Of a stretch of DNA of 56,279 nucleotides, positions 1 to 9,788 are shown in pieces. Position numbers and translations under genes: made by a program. Under the pieces are notes generated by a model that saw nothing but the letters and a program-made list of their open reading frames with translations, was not told the origin of the DNA and ran no database searches. Where the stretch lies: positions 726 through 57,004 of the forward strand of contig DCWG01000069.1 in the NCBI GenBank assembly GCA_002327525.1, given 5' to 3'. Source of the DNA: Gammaproteobacteria bacterium UBA2168. GTDB lineage: Bacteria; Pseudomonadota; Gammaproteobacteria; Pseudomonadales; Azotimanducaceae. How positions within the stretch are numbered: position 1 is the stretch's first letter; each line of letters starts with the position of its first letter.

Positions 1-31
1 AGTACTGCGTTACACGGGAATGAGCGAGTAA

Positions 32-700
32 GTGGGAACCAGGCGTATTTGGATGTTGGTGGGTTGTGCCGCACTGTTGGGTGCGGTTGCGTCCACGCAT
101 GCACAAAAACTCTACCGTTATCAGGATGAGAGCGGCGAGACGCACGTCTCCCAGAGCATTCCGCCAAAAATGGTCCAATTGGGTTATGAGGTGCTCGACG
201 GCGTATCCATGAGAGTAATCGAGGTTCAGCCACCGGTGCTCAGCAGCGAAGAATATGCAGCGTCCAGAAGGCAGGAGCAGATGCTCGTGTCGTGCAGGAA
301 CCGCATGAAGAGAGTGCGGACGCTGTACAGGAGCGATTCGGATATCGATCACGCCCTCACCCAAGCGCACGAATCCATCGATAACCGCATTGCCAACGCC
401 AATGCTGCGATCCTGCAGCTCGAAGGCCAGCTACGAGGATTGCAGACCCGGGCGGCGAACCTGGAGCGCGGCGGTGTCGAAACGCCGGAAGCGTTGCTGA
501 GCAACATCCAGCGGGCGCAGGGAGAAATCGTGTCACTCGGCCGCGAGATCGAGCAGCGCGAACAGGAAAAGGCCCTCGCCAGCACACGCTTTGAAGATGA
601 TCGCGTTTACCTGCGTGCCAAGAACTGTCAAATACTCGTGGAGGCAAACCTACGAAGCGGTGCTCAGGAAAACACCGCGATCTCCAAAGCGCCCCACTGA
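32..700 (+). CDS. Exported DUF4124-domain protein
   Basis: The first 24 residues form a signal peptide (Arg-Arg, then a hydrophobic stretch ending THA before Gln25), so the product is probably periplasmic. Residues 25-60 ([20 protein letters not shown]) match the DUF4124 pattern common in proteobacterial envelope proteins. The rest is hydrophilic and helical; roughly residues 105-185 look like a coiled coil rich in Glu, Arg and Gln. The start is GTG at 32; an in-frame ATG at 53 would leave a signal peptide without basic residues, so I prefer GTG. The 3' end overlaps the convergent slmA gene by 37 bases. Function unknown. Confidence 0.75.
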   Translation: MGTRRIWMLVGCAALLGAVASTHAQKLYRYQDESGETHVSQSIPPKMVQLGYEVLDGVSMRVIEVQPPVLSSEEYAASRRQEQMLVSCRNRMKRVRTLYRSDSDIDHALTQAHESIDNRIANANAAILQLEGQLRGLQTRAANLERGGVETPEALLSNIQRAQGEIVSLGREIEQREQEKALASTRFEDDRVYLRAKNCQILVEANLRSGAQENTAISKAPH

Positions 701-1245
701 TCATCGAAAGCTGCCGTCGGTGCGGTGCGAAACTCGGAGCGAACAAACTGTGTAATGCGGCCCTCCGCATAAGCTGCCAACAGGTTGGCGGCGACTCCGG
801 CCGTGAGCCGGGCTGATGCGACACGATCCGGGTCTTCGCGCAGCACCTGGCGCAATTGTGTTTCCAGTCGATCGAACAACTGCCGGATTCGCCCTCGCAA
901 GTGGTCGTTTTCGCCAAGCAGCGCATCGCCGGTCAGAAGGCGGGCGAACCCGGGATTGCGTTCAGCGAACGTCAGAAGGACCCGCAAGATCTGACGGCAG
1001 CGATCACGGGGCGCGGCGGATTCGCTCAGAATCAGGTTGACGCGGGGAAACAGGCTTTCCTCGGCAAACGCGATCAGCGCTTCGATCATCTTCGCTTTAC
1101 TTGGAAAGTGCCTGTACAGCGCCGCTTCTGAAACACCCACCTCACGGGCGAGCCTCGCGGTGGTAATGCGCTCGCCAGGCTGTGTTTCCAGCATGTAGAC
1201 GAAGGCCTCGAGGATCTCCTGTCGACGATTGGGCTTACCTGGCAT
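664..1245 (-). CDS. slmA: Nucleoid occlusion factor SlmA (TetR family)
   Basis: SlmA binds specific chromosomal sites and blocks FtsZ ring assembly over the nucleoid. The 193-residue product carries a TetR-type helix-turn-helix at about residues 28-49 (ending [13 protein letters not shown]) and the C-terminal SlmA features [17 protein letters not shown] and [12 protein letters not shown], which separate it from ordinary TetR repressors. Length agrees with the family (about 198). It lies downstream of argB on the same strand with an 11-base gap, so it is probably co-transcribed with argB-algC. In Escherichia coli slmA also lies near coaBC and pyrE, so the neighbourhood is conserved. Confidence 0.93.
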   Translation of the reverse strand: MPGKPNRRQEILEAFVYMLETQPGERITTARLAREVGVSEAALYRHFPSKAKMIEALIAFAEESLFPRVNLILSESAAPRDRCRQILRVLLTFAERNPGFARLLTGDALLGENDHLRGRIRQLFDRLETQLRQVLREDPDRVASARLTAGVAANLLAAYAEGRITQFVRSEFRTAPTAAFDDQWGALEIAVFS

Positions 1246-1255
1246 CGGTCATCAG

Positions 1256-2161
<906 letters not shown>

Positions 2162-4711
2162 TTACGCGGTGCCGAAGGTGAGAGCTGGGTCGATCGCCGC
2201 GAGCTGCCTTCGAAACAGGTTGGCGATGCGATCTAGAGGCTCCTGGGCATCGGCTTCGAAGCGTAGCACCAGGACCGGAGAGGTGTTCGACGGTCTGATG
2301 AGACCCCAGCCGTCCGCGTAGTCTACCCGTATGCCGTCGATGTCTGTGAGCGTCCCGTCGCCAAAATCGCCCCCGGCCCTGAGCTGTTCCATGATTTCGA
2401 ACTTTGCACTTTCTGTGGTGTGTATCTTGATCTCCGGCGTGGTGAACGTCACTGGAAACTGGCTGAACACCTCCGAGACACTGCGATCTTCGGTTCCGAG
2501 AATCTCCAGCAGTCGGGCTGCCGAATAGATGGCGTCGTCGAACCCATACCAGCGCTCGCCAAAGCAGATGTGTCCACTGAATTCACCCGCGAGCAGGGCA
2601 CCGGTTTCCTTTATCTTGGCCTTGATGTGAGAGTGGCCGGTCTTCCACATGATAGGGTGCCCGCCCAGATCGCTGACTAGGGTGTTCAGGTGCCGGCTGC
2701 ACTTCACATCGTAGATTATGTCGGATCCCGGATTGCGTCCCACCACATCCTGGGCAAACAGCATCAGCAACTTGTCGGGCCAGATAATGTCACCGGTGTC
2801 GGTGACTACTCCCAACCGATCACCATCGCCGTCGAACGCAAGTCCAATGTCCGCGTTTTCGGCCTGCACCACGGTGATGAGATCTTCCAGGTTCTTTGGC
2901 TCGGCCGGATCCGGGTGGTGGTTGGGGAAGTTGCCATCCACGGTGCAGTACAGCGGAATGACTTCGCAGCCCATGTCCTCGATCAGACGGGGTGCCACGG
3001 ATGCGGCCACCCCGTTTCCGCAGTCGACGACCACCTTCATCCGCTGCGCCGCCGCAACGTCTTCGAGGATACGGTCGAGATACGGTTCTATCATGTCCCC
3101 GGTCTCAAGGTTGCCGCTGCCTTCGGAGAGGTTGTTCTCTCGAATCCGGATCTTGAGCCCCTGAATACGATCTTCTGCCAGCGTTGTGCCGGCGATCACC
3201 ATTTTCAGACCATTGTACTCGGGTGGGTTGTGGCTGCCGGTGATCATGATCCCGGTGCCGGTGTTGAGGTCGTGGGTCGCGAAGTACAGCAGCGGTGTTG
3301 GAACCTCTCCGATATCGACGACATCCATTCCGCCTTCGTTCAATCCGCACGCCAGAGATTCCTTGAGTGGGGCGCTCGACAGGCGGCCGTCCCCGCCGAC
3401 CACGGCGCGGCTCTGGCCATGCTCCAGCGCCTCCGCGGCAAAAGCACGGCCGATCCAGTACACCACGTCCTCGCCGAGGTTCTGCTCTACGATACCCCGT
3501 ATGTCGTAGGCTCTGAAGATCTCATCATCTACCTCGAAGGCCGGAGCTTGTGCTTCTTCGTCCACTTCGATGCCGAAGTTCTTGCTTTGATCCCTTGCGA
3601 TGTTGACCTCCAGAAAGCCGTCTTTTGCCTTATCCGCATCGTCACCCTCATCGGCGGCGTGCGCGGACGCAGCGTCGGAGGCGGGATCCGAGGCGAGTTT
3701 TACCGTGCCGAATCGCGAGATTCCCACCGCTGCTTCATGAAAATGCGGAAAGTAGTACGCATCGAGGGTCGCCGCCTTCCTACGCAACAGGCGCGTTGCG
3801 TGCTTGCCGAAAGTGGCGATGTCGTCGTCCACCTTGCGCCGGTGTCTCGAAAATGCCAGCAGAGCGCCGCATACAAGTATGCCGAAAGAGAGCGCCAGCG
3901 GTCCTGCCAGGGAGGTGCCGGTGGCGACGGGTTGAAGCACCGTCGGCGCTGGATCGAAGAAGAGCTTCCAGTGTGGCACCGCCAGCCCTTCGCTGAGGCG
4001 AGCGGTTTTGACACCTTGCGTACCGAAACGCATCACGATGTAGCGCTGTCCGGACTGTTCTGTGGTCTGCTCGATCAGCACTTCGCCCGTGGTGAGGTCG
4101 AAACTCTGCAGCGGGTCGAAAAAATAACGGGTAGAGAAAACCAGATACACCACACCGAGGACTGTGCCGTCGTGGACGACGGGCGCTGCAATAGCGGCCT
4201 GGCCTGGTTCACTCAGTGACATCTCGGGACCGACAACGGGTGCTTCGAGCGCGCGCTTGATCATGTTGAGCCCCGCGTACGAAATTGGCACCTCATGATC
4301 GAGGTCCACACGCGCCTCTCCGCGGGGTACGATCGCGACCCGTTTCGCGTAGGGCACAGAACCTGCCAACAACTCCTCAATACGTGCAAACGCGGCCTCC
4401 CGCGCATCACCTCGCTCGCTGAATGCAGCCGCGACCGCGGGGACGGCGGCAAGTCCTTTCACGGCGGTACTGAGATCCAGGATCCGGGTATTGAAGAAAC
4501 CTGCATAGGTCGATTGGAGTGCGTTCAACTGTCGCTCAAGATGCTGGTCGCCAGCCTGGACGATCAGCTGCCACCAGATGATGAGGAAGGCGACCGCAAG
4601 ACCGAATGAGGCGATCCCGATGGCAATGGCCGCGTGCAGCCAGCTGATGTCCAAAGAGAAGCGCCTGGCGGTTGGCGGGAGAATAGGTTGTTCGGCGTCG
4701 GCGCTGGTCAA
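2162..4711 (-). CDS. algC: Phosphomannomutase/phosphoglucomutase with membrane sensor-like N-terminus
   Basis: The C-terminal half (about residue 396 onward) is an AlgC-type alpha-D-phosphohexomutase interconverting mannose or glucose 6- and 1-phosphates for surface polysaccharide synthesis. It has the N-terminal FRAYDIRG signature, the phosphoserine loop ITGSHNPPEYNG (about residue 491), the magnesium loop FDGDGDR and the C-terminal phosphate loop RPSNTSPVLVLRFE. The first 395 residues are an extension: a transmembrane helix at about 28-50, an extracytoplasmic domain of about 210 residues, a second helix at about 270-290, and an acidic linker. Similar long forms exist in pseudomonads. The gene lies between coaBC and argB; the dut gene often found between coaBC and algC is missing. 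Start ATG at 4711. Confidence 0.93.
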   Translation of the reverse strand: MTSADAEQPILPPTARRFSLDISWLHAAIAIGIASFGLAVAFLIIWWQLIVQAGDQHLERQLNALQSTYAGFFNTRILDLSTAVKGLAAVPAVAAAFSERGDAREAAFARIEELLAGSVPYAKRVAIVPRGEARVDLDHEVPISYAGLNMIKRALEAPVVGPEMSLSEPGQAAIAAPVVHDGTVLGVVYLVFSTRYFFDPLQSFDLTTGEVLIEQTTEQSGQRYIVMRFGTQGVKTARLSEGLAVPHWKLFFDPAPTVLQPVATGTSLAGPLALSFGILVCGALLAFSRHRRKVDDDIATFGKHATRLLRRKAATLDAYYFPHFHEAAVGISRFGTVKLASDPASDAASAHAADEGDDADKAKDGFLEVNIARDQSKNFGIEVDEEAQAPAFEVDDEIFRAYDIRGIVEQNLGEDVVYWIGRAFAAEALEHGQSRAVVGGDGRLSSAPLKESLACGLNEGGMDVVDIGEVPTPLLYFATHDLNTGTGIMITGSHNPPEYNGLKMVIAGTTLAEDRIQGLKIRIRENNLSEGSGNLETGDMIEPYLDRILEDVAAAQRMKVVVDCGNGVAASVAPRLIEDMGCEVIPLYCTVDGNFPNHHPDPAEPKNLEDLITVVQAENADIGLAFDGDGDRLGVVTDTGDIIWPDKLLMLFAQDVVGRNPGSDIIYDVKCSRHLNTLVSDLGGHPIMWKTGHSHIKAKIKETGALLAGEFSGHICFGERWYGFDDAIYSAARLLEILGTEDRSVSEVFSQFPVTFTTPEIKIHTTESAKFEIMEQLRAGGDFGDGTLTDIDGIRVDYADGWGLIRPSNTSPVLVLRFEADAQEPLDRIANLFRRQLAAIDPALTFGTA

Positions 4712-4819
4712 TGCGTTCGTCTGCTGCTGCTGGCGGCGGTGCCTATGTTACCGCGAGATGCCGCTTCATCTGAACAGGGTCAGCCAACGGCAGACGGTCA
4801 TGACGGGACACATACGAGA

Positions 4820-6073
4820 TCATGTCGGGCCCAGCGCCCCTGGTGGTACCGTCAAGCGCATGCCGAACACACTCATCAGTTGTTCGAGCAGTTGGCGTGA
4901 CAGCGCCTCTTTACCCTGAAAGGGAAGAGTGACCTCGCCCTGCTCCCAGATTAAGGTCGCGGAGTTGTAGTCGCTGTTGAAACCGATTTGCGCTTTGGAG
5001 ACGTCGTTGACCACGATGGCATCCAGGCCTTTGCACTGGCGTTTTTGCCGCGCATGCTCTTCAGCCAGCTCTGTTTCCGCGGCAAAGCCAACGATCAGCG
5101 GACGCTCGGGTAGTGCAGCCACTGATGCGATGATGTCCGGATTTTCCGTTAGGATCAGTGTGTGGTCGGCTGCATCGCCTTGCTTTTTGATCTTCTGATC
5201 GGCGGCGGCGGCTGGGCGGTAGTCGGCCACGGCGGCAACGCCGATGAATATGTCCTGCCCCGCGATGTTTTCATGTACTCGATCATGCATGTCCCTGGCG
5301 GATTGCACATCGATGCGAGTGACCCCGACGGGCGTATCGAGTCTCGTGGGGCCTGAAACCAGAGTGACCTCCGCGCCCATTGCGGCGGCGCACTCCGCGA
5401 TGGCATAGCCCTGCTTGCCGGAACTGTGATTGGAGATGTAGCGCACCGGGTCGATGGCCTCGACCGTGGGTCCGGCCGTGATCAACACGTTGAGACCGAG
5501 CAGAATCTGCTCGGTCTCCGTGGGTGTGGCAGAAGGCGCGGAAATGGCCGCGAGGATAGCTTCGGGTTCCACCATGCGCCCGGGACCGGTGTCGCCACAT
5601 GCCTGCTCGCCTTCATCCGGCCCTAACAGCAGGACTCCGTCACTGACCAGGCGCTGCCGATTGCGCTGCACGGCCGGATGCCGCCACATGCCCTGGTTCA
5701 TGGCGGGTGCCAGCCAGAGCGGCGCGGGGGTAGCCAGGCACAGGGTAGTGAGCAGGTCATCGGCGCGTCCGCCGGCCAGGCGCGCCATGACGTCGGCCGT
5801 TGCGGGTGCGACGAGAACCAGATCGGCCCAGCGCGCGAGTTCGATATGGCCCATTGCCGCCTCGGCGCCCCCATCCCAGAGATCGTCGCGCACTGGCAGG
5901 CCGCTCAGGGCCTGTAGCACAGTGGGTGTGACAAAATGCCGGGCGCTTGCCGACATGACGATTTGCACCTCGGCGCCTGCTTGGCGCAGAAGTCGTACGA
6001 GCGCTGGCGTCTTGTACGCAGCGATTCCACCAGTGATGCCCAGCAGAATGTGTTTGCTGTCCAACTCGGGCAT
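4820..6073 (-). CDS. coaBC: Bifunctional CoaBC (phosphopantothenoylcysteine decarboxylase/synthetase)
   Basis: This flavoprotein makes 4'-phosphopantetheine from 4'-phosphopantothenate and cysteine in two steps of coenzyme A synthesis. The N-terminal CoaC domain shows GITGGIAAYK (FMN site), the active-site His in MGHIELARWAD and the substrate clamp APAMNQGMW. The CoaB domain begins near VLITAGPTVEAIDPVRYISN, with HSSGKQGYAIA and the lysine region QKIKKQGD. I chose ATG at 6073 (417 residues): it gives the usual N-terminus and has a GGGAAGG Shine-Dalgarno, while the longer frame to 6148 has an implausible 25-residue extension. Divergent from radC across 59 bases. Confidence 0.95.
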   Translation of the reverse strand: MPELDSKHILLGITGGIAAYKTPALVRLLRQAGAEVQIVMSASARHFVTPTVLQALSGLPVRDDLWDGGAEAAMGHIELARWADLVLVAPATADVMARLAGGRADDLLTTLCLATPAPLWLAPAMNQGMWRHPAVQRNRQRLVSDGVLLLGPDEGEQACGDTGPGRMVEPEAILAAISAPSATPTETEQILLGLNVLITAGPTVEAIDPVRYISNHSSGKQGYAIAECAAAMGAEVTLVSGPTRLDTPVGVTRIDVQSARDMHDRVHENIAGQDIFIGVAAVADYRPAAAADQKIKKQGDAADHTLILTENPDIIASVAALPERPLIVGFAAETELAEEHARQKRQCKGLDAIVVNDVSKAQIGFNSDYNSATLIWEQGEVTLPFQGKEALSRQLLEQLMSVFGMRLTVPPGALGPT

Positions 6074-6132
6074 GGCTGCCTTCCCGGGTTTTGTTGACGG
6101 GGCGATTCTACACCAGGTAACGGAAGCGAGCG

Positions 6133-6807
6133 GTGACGAGCACAACACACCTCAAATCGGGCAGACCGCGGGAAACGCTACTCAGTGGACATGAAGGGCA
6201 GATGACGGACGCGCAGTTACTTGCGGTATTGCTGCGGGTAGGCGGCGGAGGAGAAGGCGCAGAGGGGCTGGCGGGCAATTTACTGGCTCAGTTTGGCTCC
6301 CTGCACGCGATTCTCGACGCACCCGCGAGCACCCTGCTCGATGTGAGGTACCTCGGGCCTGCCAAGGTGGCGACCTTGAAAGCCTGTCTTGGACTCATCG
6401 GACGGTACGCGCGCCGGCGTCTCGAGAGCCGGCCGGTGTTCCAACACAAAGACGACGTGGCGCGGTTTCTGGCGAGCGAGCTAGGAGGCGAGGAACGAGA
6501 GGTATTCGCCGGTCTGTTTCTGGACACGCGCCATCATCTGATCGGCTTTGAGAAGCTGTTTTTCGGATCGGTCAATCGGGCCAACGTGCATCCCCGCGAG
6601 GTTGCGAAGCGGGCTCTGGCGTGCAATGCAGCGGCTCTCGTTGTTGCGCACAATCACCCTTCCGGGATCGCCGAGCCGTCCGCTGCGGACATCGAACTCA
6701 CGGAGCGGCTCAAGCGCCTGCTGGGAGAGCTGGACGTGCGCCTGCTCGACCACGTGGTGGTGGGAGCCGACCGGGTGGTGTCTCTGGCGGAGCGCGGTTT
6801 TATCTGA
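6133..6807 (+). CDS. radC: RadC family JAB/MPN-domain protein
   Basis: RadC proteins (224 residues here, normal length) have a helix-hairpin-helix-like N-terminal domain and a C-terminal JAMM metalloprotease-like domain. The JAMM motif is intact: a Glu upstream, then [16 protein letters not shown] with two His, Ser and Asp ligands. The DNA-repair role once assigned is doubtful; the true substrate is unknown. The GTG start at 6133 has GGAAG eight bases upstream and gives the family start (RPRETLL). It stands upstream of rpmB-rpmG, an arrangement conserved in Gammaproteobacteria, but rpmB has its own probable promoter. Confidence 0.92.
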   Translation: MTSTTHLKSGRPRETLLSGHEGQMTDAQLLAVLLRVGGGGEGAEGLAGNLLAQFGSLHAILDAPASTLLDVRYLGPAKVATLKACLGLIGRYARRRLESRPVFQHKDDVARFLASELGGEEREVFAGLFLDTRHHLIGFEKLFFGSVNRANVHPREVAKRALACNAAALVVAHNHPSGIAEPSAADIELTERLKRLLGELDVRLLDHVVVGADRVVSLAERGFI

Positions 6808-6863
6808 GAACGCTGGCCTCGTGACGGATGGCGCTCTCCCGGGGCGACGCGAGCTCGTGAGCT

Positions 6864-6891
6864 TGCCCGGGAAACGCCGCTCTGGTATAAA
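6864..6891 (+). promoter_or_regulatory. Probable strong promoter for rpmB-rpmG(-mutM)
   Basis: A -35 box TTGCCC (6864-6869), 16-base spacer and -10 box TATAAA (6886-6891) with an extended TG motif (TGG just before). The region after the -10 is G+C-rich (GCGCG), as in stringently controlled ribosomal promoters, and a run of seven T (6900-6906) lies at the expected start. An inverted repeat TCCCGGG/CCCGGGA (6837-6843 and 6866-6872) overlaps the -35 box. By pattern only. Confidence 0.5.
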
Positions 6892-6922
6892 GCGCGTCCT
6901 TTTTTTCAGGTGTCTCGGGGCC

Positions 6923-7159
6923 ATGTCTCAAGTCTGCCAGGTCACAGGTAAACGTCCCATGACGGGCAATAACGTCAGCCACGCGAACAACAGGACGCGT
7001 CGGCGCTTCTCGCCCAATCTGCACTACCATCGTTTTTGGGTGGAGAGCGAGAACCGTTTCGTGCGCCTGCGGGTATCCGCGAAAGGCATGCGCATAATCG
7101 ACAAGAAGGGTATCGACCAGGTACTGGCCGATATGCGTGCCAGCGGACAGAAGGTCTGA
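6923..7159 (+). CDS. rpmB: 50S ribosomal protein L28
   Basis: Protein L28 of the large ribosomal subunit, 78 residues. The N-terminus [20 protein letters not shown] and the basic [13 protein letters not shown] stretch are diagnostic; C-terminal [10 protein letters not shown] is also conserved. ATG at 6923 follows a short GGGG element. Downstream rpmG is 29 bases away on the same strand, the universal gammaproteobacterial pair. A probable strong promoter lies 30-60 bases upstream. Confidence 0.97.
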   Translation: MSQVCQVTGKRPMTGNNVSHANNRTRRRFSPNLHYHRFWVESENRFVRLRVSAKGMRIIDKKGIDQVLADMRASGQKV

Positions 7160-7188
7160 GATCGGGCCAGGGAATAGGAAAAAGTATC

Positions 7189-7344
7189 ATGCGAGACAAG
7201 ATCAAACTGGTTTCCAGCGCCGGTACCGGACATTACTACACCACCGACAAAAACAAGCGTACCACGCCCGACAAACTGGAATTCAAGAAGTACGACCCCG
7301 TGGTTCGTAAGCACGTCATCTACACGGAAGCCAGAATCAAGTAA
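7189..7344 (+). CDS. rpmG: 50S ribosomal protein L33
   Basis: Protein L33 of the large ribosomal subunit, 51 residues. The whole sequence fits, with [22 protein letters not shown] and the terminal [10 protein letters not shown]. It lacks the cysteine pairs of zinc-ribbon L33, so it is the zinc-independent form usual in Gammaproteobacteria. ATG at 7189, shortly after rpmB and probably in the same transcript; mutM starts 40 bases downstream. Confidence 0.97.
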   Translation: MRDKIKLVSSAGTGHYYTTDKNKRTTPDKLEFKKYDPVVRKHVIYTEARIK

Positions 7345-7384
7345 CGGTTACCGGCCGGGTGCCGCGTCTTCTGTGGCCTGAAGG

Positions 7385-8218
7385 TTGCCCGAACTTCCTG
7401 AAGTCGAAACCACGCGGCGCGGAATCTCGCCGCACGTACGCGGCCGTCGGTTGACGGCATGGATCGTACGCAACGCCAATTTGCGCTGGCCGGTGGAAAT
7501 TCCAAATGTGCTGAAGGGCGCATTGCTCGACGACGTCGAACGGCGCGGCAAATACCTCCTGTTGCGGTTCGAGCGCGGAACGCTCCTGATTCATCTCGGT
7601 ATGTCCGGCAGCCTTCGGATCGTCGACAAAGAACTTGCTGCGGGTCGCCACGACCACGTTGACCTGGTATTCGACACGTCCATCGTGTTGCGATTGAACG
7701 ATCCGCGCCGCTTTGGCAGCGTTCTGTGGTGGCCGGCCTCGAATCCAACCCATCCACTGCTCGCTCATCTGGGTGTCGAGCCGCTGTCGGATGCGTTTGA
7801 TGCGCACTATCTGAGGGCGCGCGCGCGCAATCGCAGGGTGGCGGTCAAAAATTACATCATGAATGCTCACATCGTGGTCGGAGTCGGCAATATTTACGCC
7901 TCTGAAGCGTTATATCTAGCCGGCATACGTCCGGACGTTCCCGCTGGCCAAGTGACTCGCAGCGGTTACGATGCGCTCGTCCGGGCCATTCGATTCGTAC
8001 TCGAGCGCAGTCTGCGCGAGGGAGGCACGACCTTGCGCGATTTTGTCGGCAGTGACGGGCGTCCGGGCTACTTTCAGCAGCAGTTGAACGTCTACGGGAG
8101 GGGTGGCGAGGTGTGCCGGCGATGTGCAACCCGGCTCAAATCCACCAGAGTCGGCCAGAGAGGGACGGTTTTTTGCCCGAAATGCCAAAGGAGCCGGGGT
8201 TTCCGGCCGCTGATGTAG
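7385..8218 (+). CDS. mutM: Formamidopyrimidine-DNA glycosylase (Fpg)
   Basis: MutM removes 8-oxoguanine and formamidopyrimidines from DNA and nicks the abasic site by beta,delta-elimination. The catalytic N-terminus PELPEVETTRRGI (Pro2 nucleophile, Glu3) is present, as are the beta-hairpin Lys in RRGKYLLLRF, the helix-two-turn-helix region (VGVGNIYASEALYLAGI) and the C-terminal zinc finger with four cysteines (CRRC and CPKC). Length 277 is normal. The start is TTG at 7385, fixed because the catalytic proline must be residue 2. It probably ends the rpmB-rpmG transcript, as in other Gammaproteobacteria. Confidence 0.96.
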   Translation: MPELPEVETTRRGISPHVRGRRLTAWIVRNANLRWPVEIPNVLKGALLDDVERRGKYLLLRFERGTLLIHLGMSGSLRIVDKELAAGRHDHVDLVFDTSIVLRLNDPRRFGSVLWWPASNPTHPLLAHLGVEPLSDAFDAHYLRARARNRRVAVKNYIMNAHIVVGVGNIYASEALYLAGIRPDVPAGQVTRSGYDALVRAIRFVLERSLREGGTTLRDFVGSDGRPGYFQQQLNVYGRGGEVCRRCATRLKSTRVGQRGTVFCPKCQRSRGFRPLM

Positions 8219-8316
8219 TGTAGAAACGAATGGTTGGTGCTGGTGTCCAGCCGGGCGTTAATGGCGATGAGTTGCGACGGGTCGGGTAGAGCGCTCGAAT
8301 ACAGGAACAGGATGAG

Positions 8317-8625
8317 ATGAGGAAGATCGGCAAACATGGGCTGGTGGCGTTTTGACGGTGGCGTTGCTTGCGGGAGGTCCGGCGTGGGCTAACGAGGGAA
8401 ATATGCGCTCGGCGGGCGCGATGTTTGCGGATGCGGTCGTGGCGCGGCCCATTGGCGCAGTGATCAGGGTACTGGGAACGGCTGCGTTGGTGCTAACGCT
8501 GTCATTGAGCGCGCTCGGGGGCAATCTCGACGAGGCCGCCGATATGCTGGTGCTCGCCGGCGAAGGAGACCTTCGTGCGCTGCCACGGCTGTTCTCGCTC
8601 GGGCCGTGACAGAGGTCCGGAGTAG
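8317..8625 (+). pseudogene. Small exported/membrane protein gene with two frameshifts
   Basis: Three frames join into one plausible small protein. ATG at 8317 starts MRKIGKHGLVAF, which stops at once because a T run at 8350-8353 is one T short; an added T gives a continuous signal peptide running to AWANEG. The frame from 8352 then carries RPIGAVIRVLGTAALVLTLS (one membrane segment) and GGNLDEAADMLV. Near 8553-8558 the frame must shift again (one base too many) to give SPAKETFVRCHGCSRSGRD, ending with TAG at 8623-8625. This matches my recollection of small uncharacterised gammaproteobacterial proteins containing a conserved RPIG and a C-terminal Cys-x-x-Cys. Either a real pseudogene or two assembly errors. 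Function unknown. Confidence 0.6.
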
Positions 8626-8636
8626 GCCGGCTGATC

Positions 8637-9107
8637 TCAGGCGCTGTACGCCTCGCACACCGCGGGGTGTACGAATTTCGATATATCTCCACCGAGTGAC
8701 GCGATCTCGCGAACCAGTGTCGATGAGATGAAGGAACATTCCTTGGCGGTGGGTAGAAACACATACTCGATGTCGGGATCGAGTGACTGATTCATTTCTG
8801 CCATCTGAAACTCGTAGTCGAAATCCGTGACGGTTCGCAGGCCCCGGAGAATAAAGCGAGCATCGCGGCTTCTGACGTAGTCTACCAGCAGGGTGTTGAA
8901 CCCCTCGACGGAAACGCGGCCACCGAACTCCTCCAGTACCACCTTGCAAAGATCAATGCGATCTTTCAGGTCGGCCTCCGGATTTTTCTGTGCAGACGTG
9001 CCGATGGCTAGAATGACGTGATCGAACAGGCTCAATGCCCGCTTAACCAGGTCGGTGTGGCCGTTGGTTATCGGGTTGAATGATCCCGGGTAAACGACGA
9101 CGTTCAT
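8637..9107 (-). CDS. coaD: Phosphopantetheine adenylyltransferase
   Basis: CoaD transfers AMP from ATP to 4'-phosphopantetheine, the penultimate step of coenzyme A synthesis. This nucleotidyltransferase fold protein (156 residues, normal length) has the GSFNPITNGH phosphate-binding motif at the N-terminus, RGLRTVTDFDYEFQMAEMN in the middle and the C-terminal signature FISSTLVREIASLGGD. It sits downstream of rsmD on the same strand with a gap of about 50 bases, the common rsmD-coaD pairing. ATG at 9107. Confidence 0.96.
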   Translation of the reverse strand: MNVVVYPGSFNPITNGHTDLVKRALSLFDHVILAIGTSAQKNPEADLKDRIDLCKVVLEEFGGRVSVEGFNTLLVDYVRSRDARFILRGLRTVTDFDYEFQMAEMNQSLDPDIEYVFLPTAKECSFISSTLVREIASLGGDISKFVHPAVCEAYSA

Positions 9108-9158
9108 GTGGACTCCGTGTTCCTGCTCCTTGGAAGGGGCGCGATGGTATCGGGGAGT

Positions 9159-9713
9159 TCAGCTTCTCGCAAGAAGACCGAATTGGGTGTCTCCTGCAAT
9201 CGATTCCCTCACAACGGTGTAGCCGCCGTGCTCGAAGGGGTTGTTTCTACGTGTCTCGAAGTACACCAGTGCGCCGGGGCTGAGATGGTGGCCGGTGGCG
9301 AGTTGTTTGAGCGTGCGTTCCAGCAGATGCGTGTCGAAAGGCGGGTCGAGCAGAATCAGATCGAAGCCATCGTTGTCGCGGTCGCGTGCGAGGTAGCGTG
9401 AGGCATCCTGGCGCACGATACGCACACCCCTCGCGCCAAGAGCACGGGTGTTTGCGCGCAGGGAGGTGGCCGCTTCGCGGTTGCGTTCGACGAATACGAC
9501 ACTTGCCGCACCTCTGGAGAGCGCTTCGAAGCCAAGCGCTCCGCTGCCTGCGAAGAGATCGAGGCAGTTGGCGTCCAGTACGTCGGTGCGCATCCAGTTG
9601 AACAGGGTCTCACGACTGCGCCCGAGTGACGGACGTAATCCCGGAGAACGGGGAAACTTCAGCTTTCTCCCCTTCCACATACCGCCGATAATGCGCACTT
9701 CGTTCTGGGCCAT
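9159..9713 (-). CDS. rsmD: 16S rRNA (guanine(966)-N(2))-methyltransferase
   Basis: RsmD methylates G966 of 16S rRNA in the 30S subunit. The N-terminal RIIGGMWKGRKL, RPSLGRSRETLFNWM, the S-adenosylmethionine loop LDLFAGSGALGFEALSRG and the catalytic LLDPPF are all present. I start at ATG 9713, which gives the family N-terminus (MAQNEVRIIGG); a GTG at 9746 would add 11 residues. Neither start has a strong Shine-Dalgarno. Divergent from ftsY, with about 75 bases between the starts. Confidence 0.95.
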   Translation of the reverse strand: MAQNEVRIIGGMWKGRKLKFPRSPGLRPSLGRSRETLFNWMRTDVLDANCLDLFAGSGALGFEALSRGAASVVFVERNREAATSLRANTRALGARGVRIVRQDASRYLARDRDNDGFDLILLDPPFDTHLLERTLKQLATGHHLSPGALVYFETRRNNPFEHGGYTVVRESIAGDTQFGLLARS

Positions 9714-9788
9714 TGCTGGGACGATGTTTTGAGTCGCCCGCCGCACTGGAGATCGGCGGGAAACATGAGTGGTGATTGAACGGAGTGC

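Noticed and set aside
2690..4219. A 509-codon open frame on the plus strand
   Set aside because: It is antisense to algC, whose catalytic motifs are unmistakable, and has no recognisable domain; long antisense frames are expected at this G+C.
4712..4870. A dUTPase remnant fused to the coaBC end
   Set aside because: The C-terminal residues of coaBC and the spacer show none of the five dUTPase motifs.
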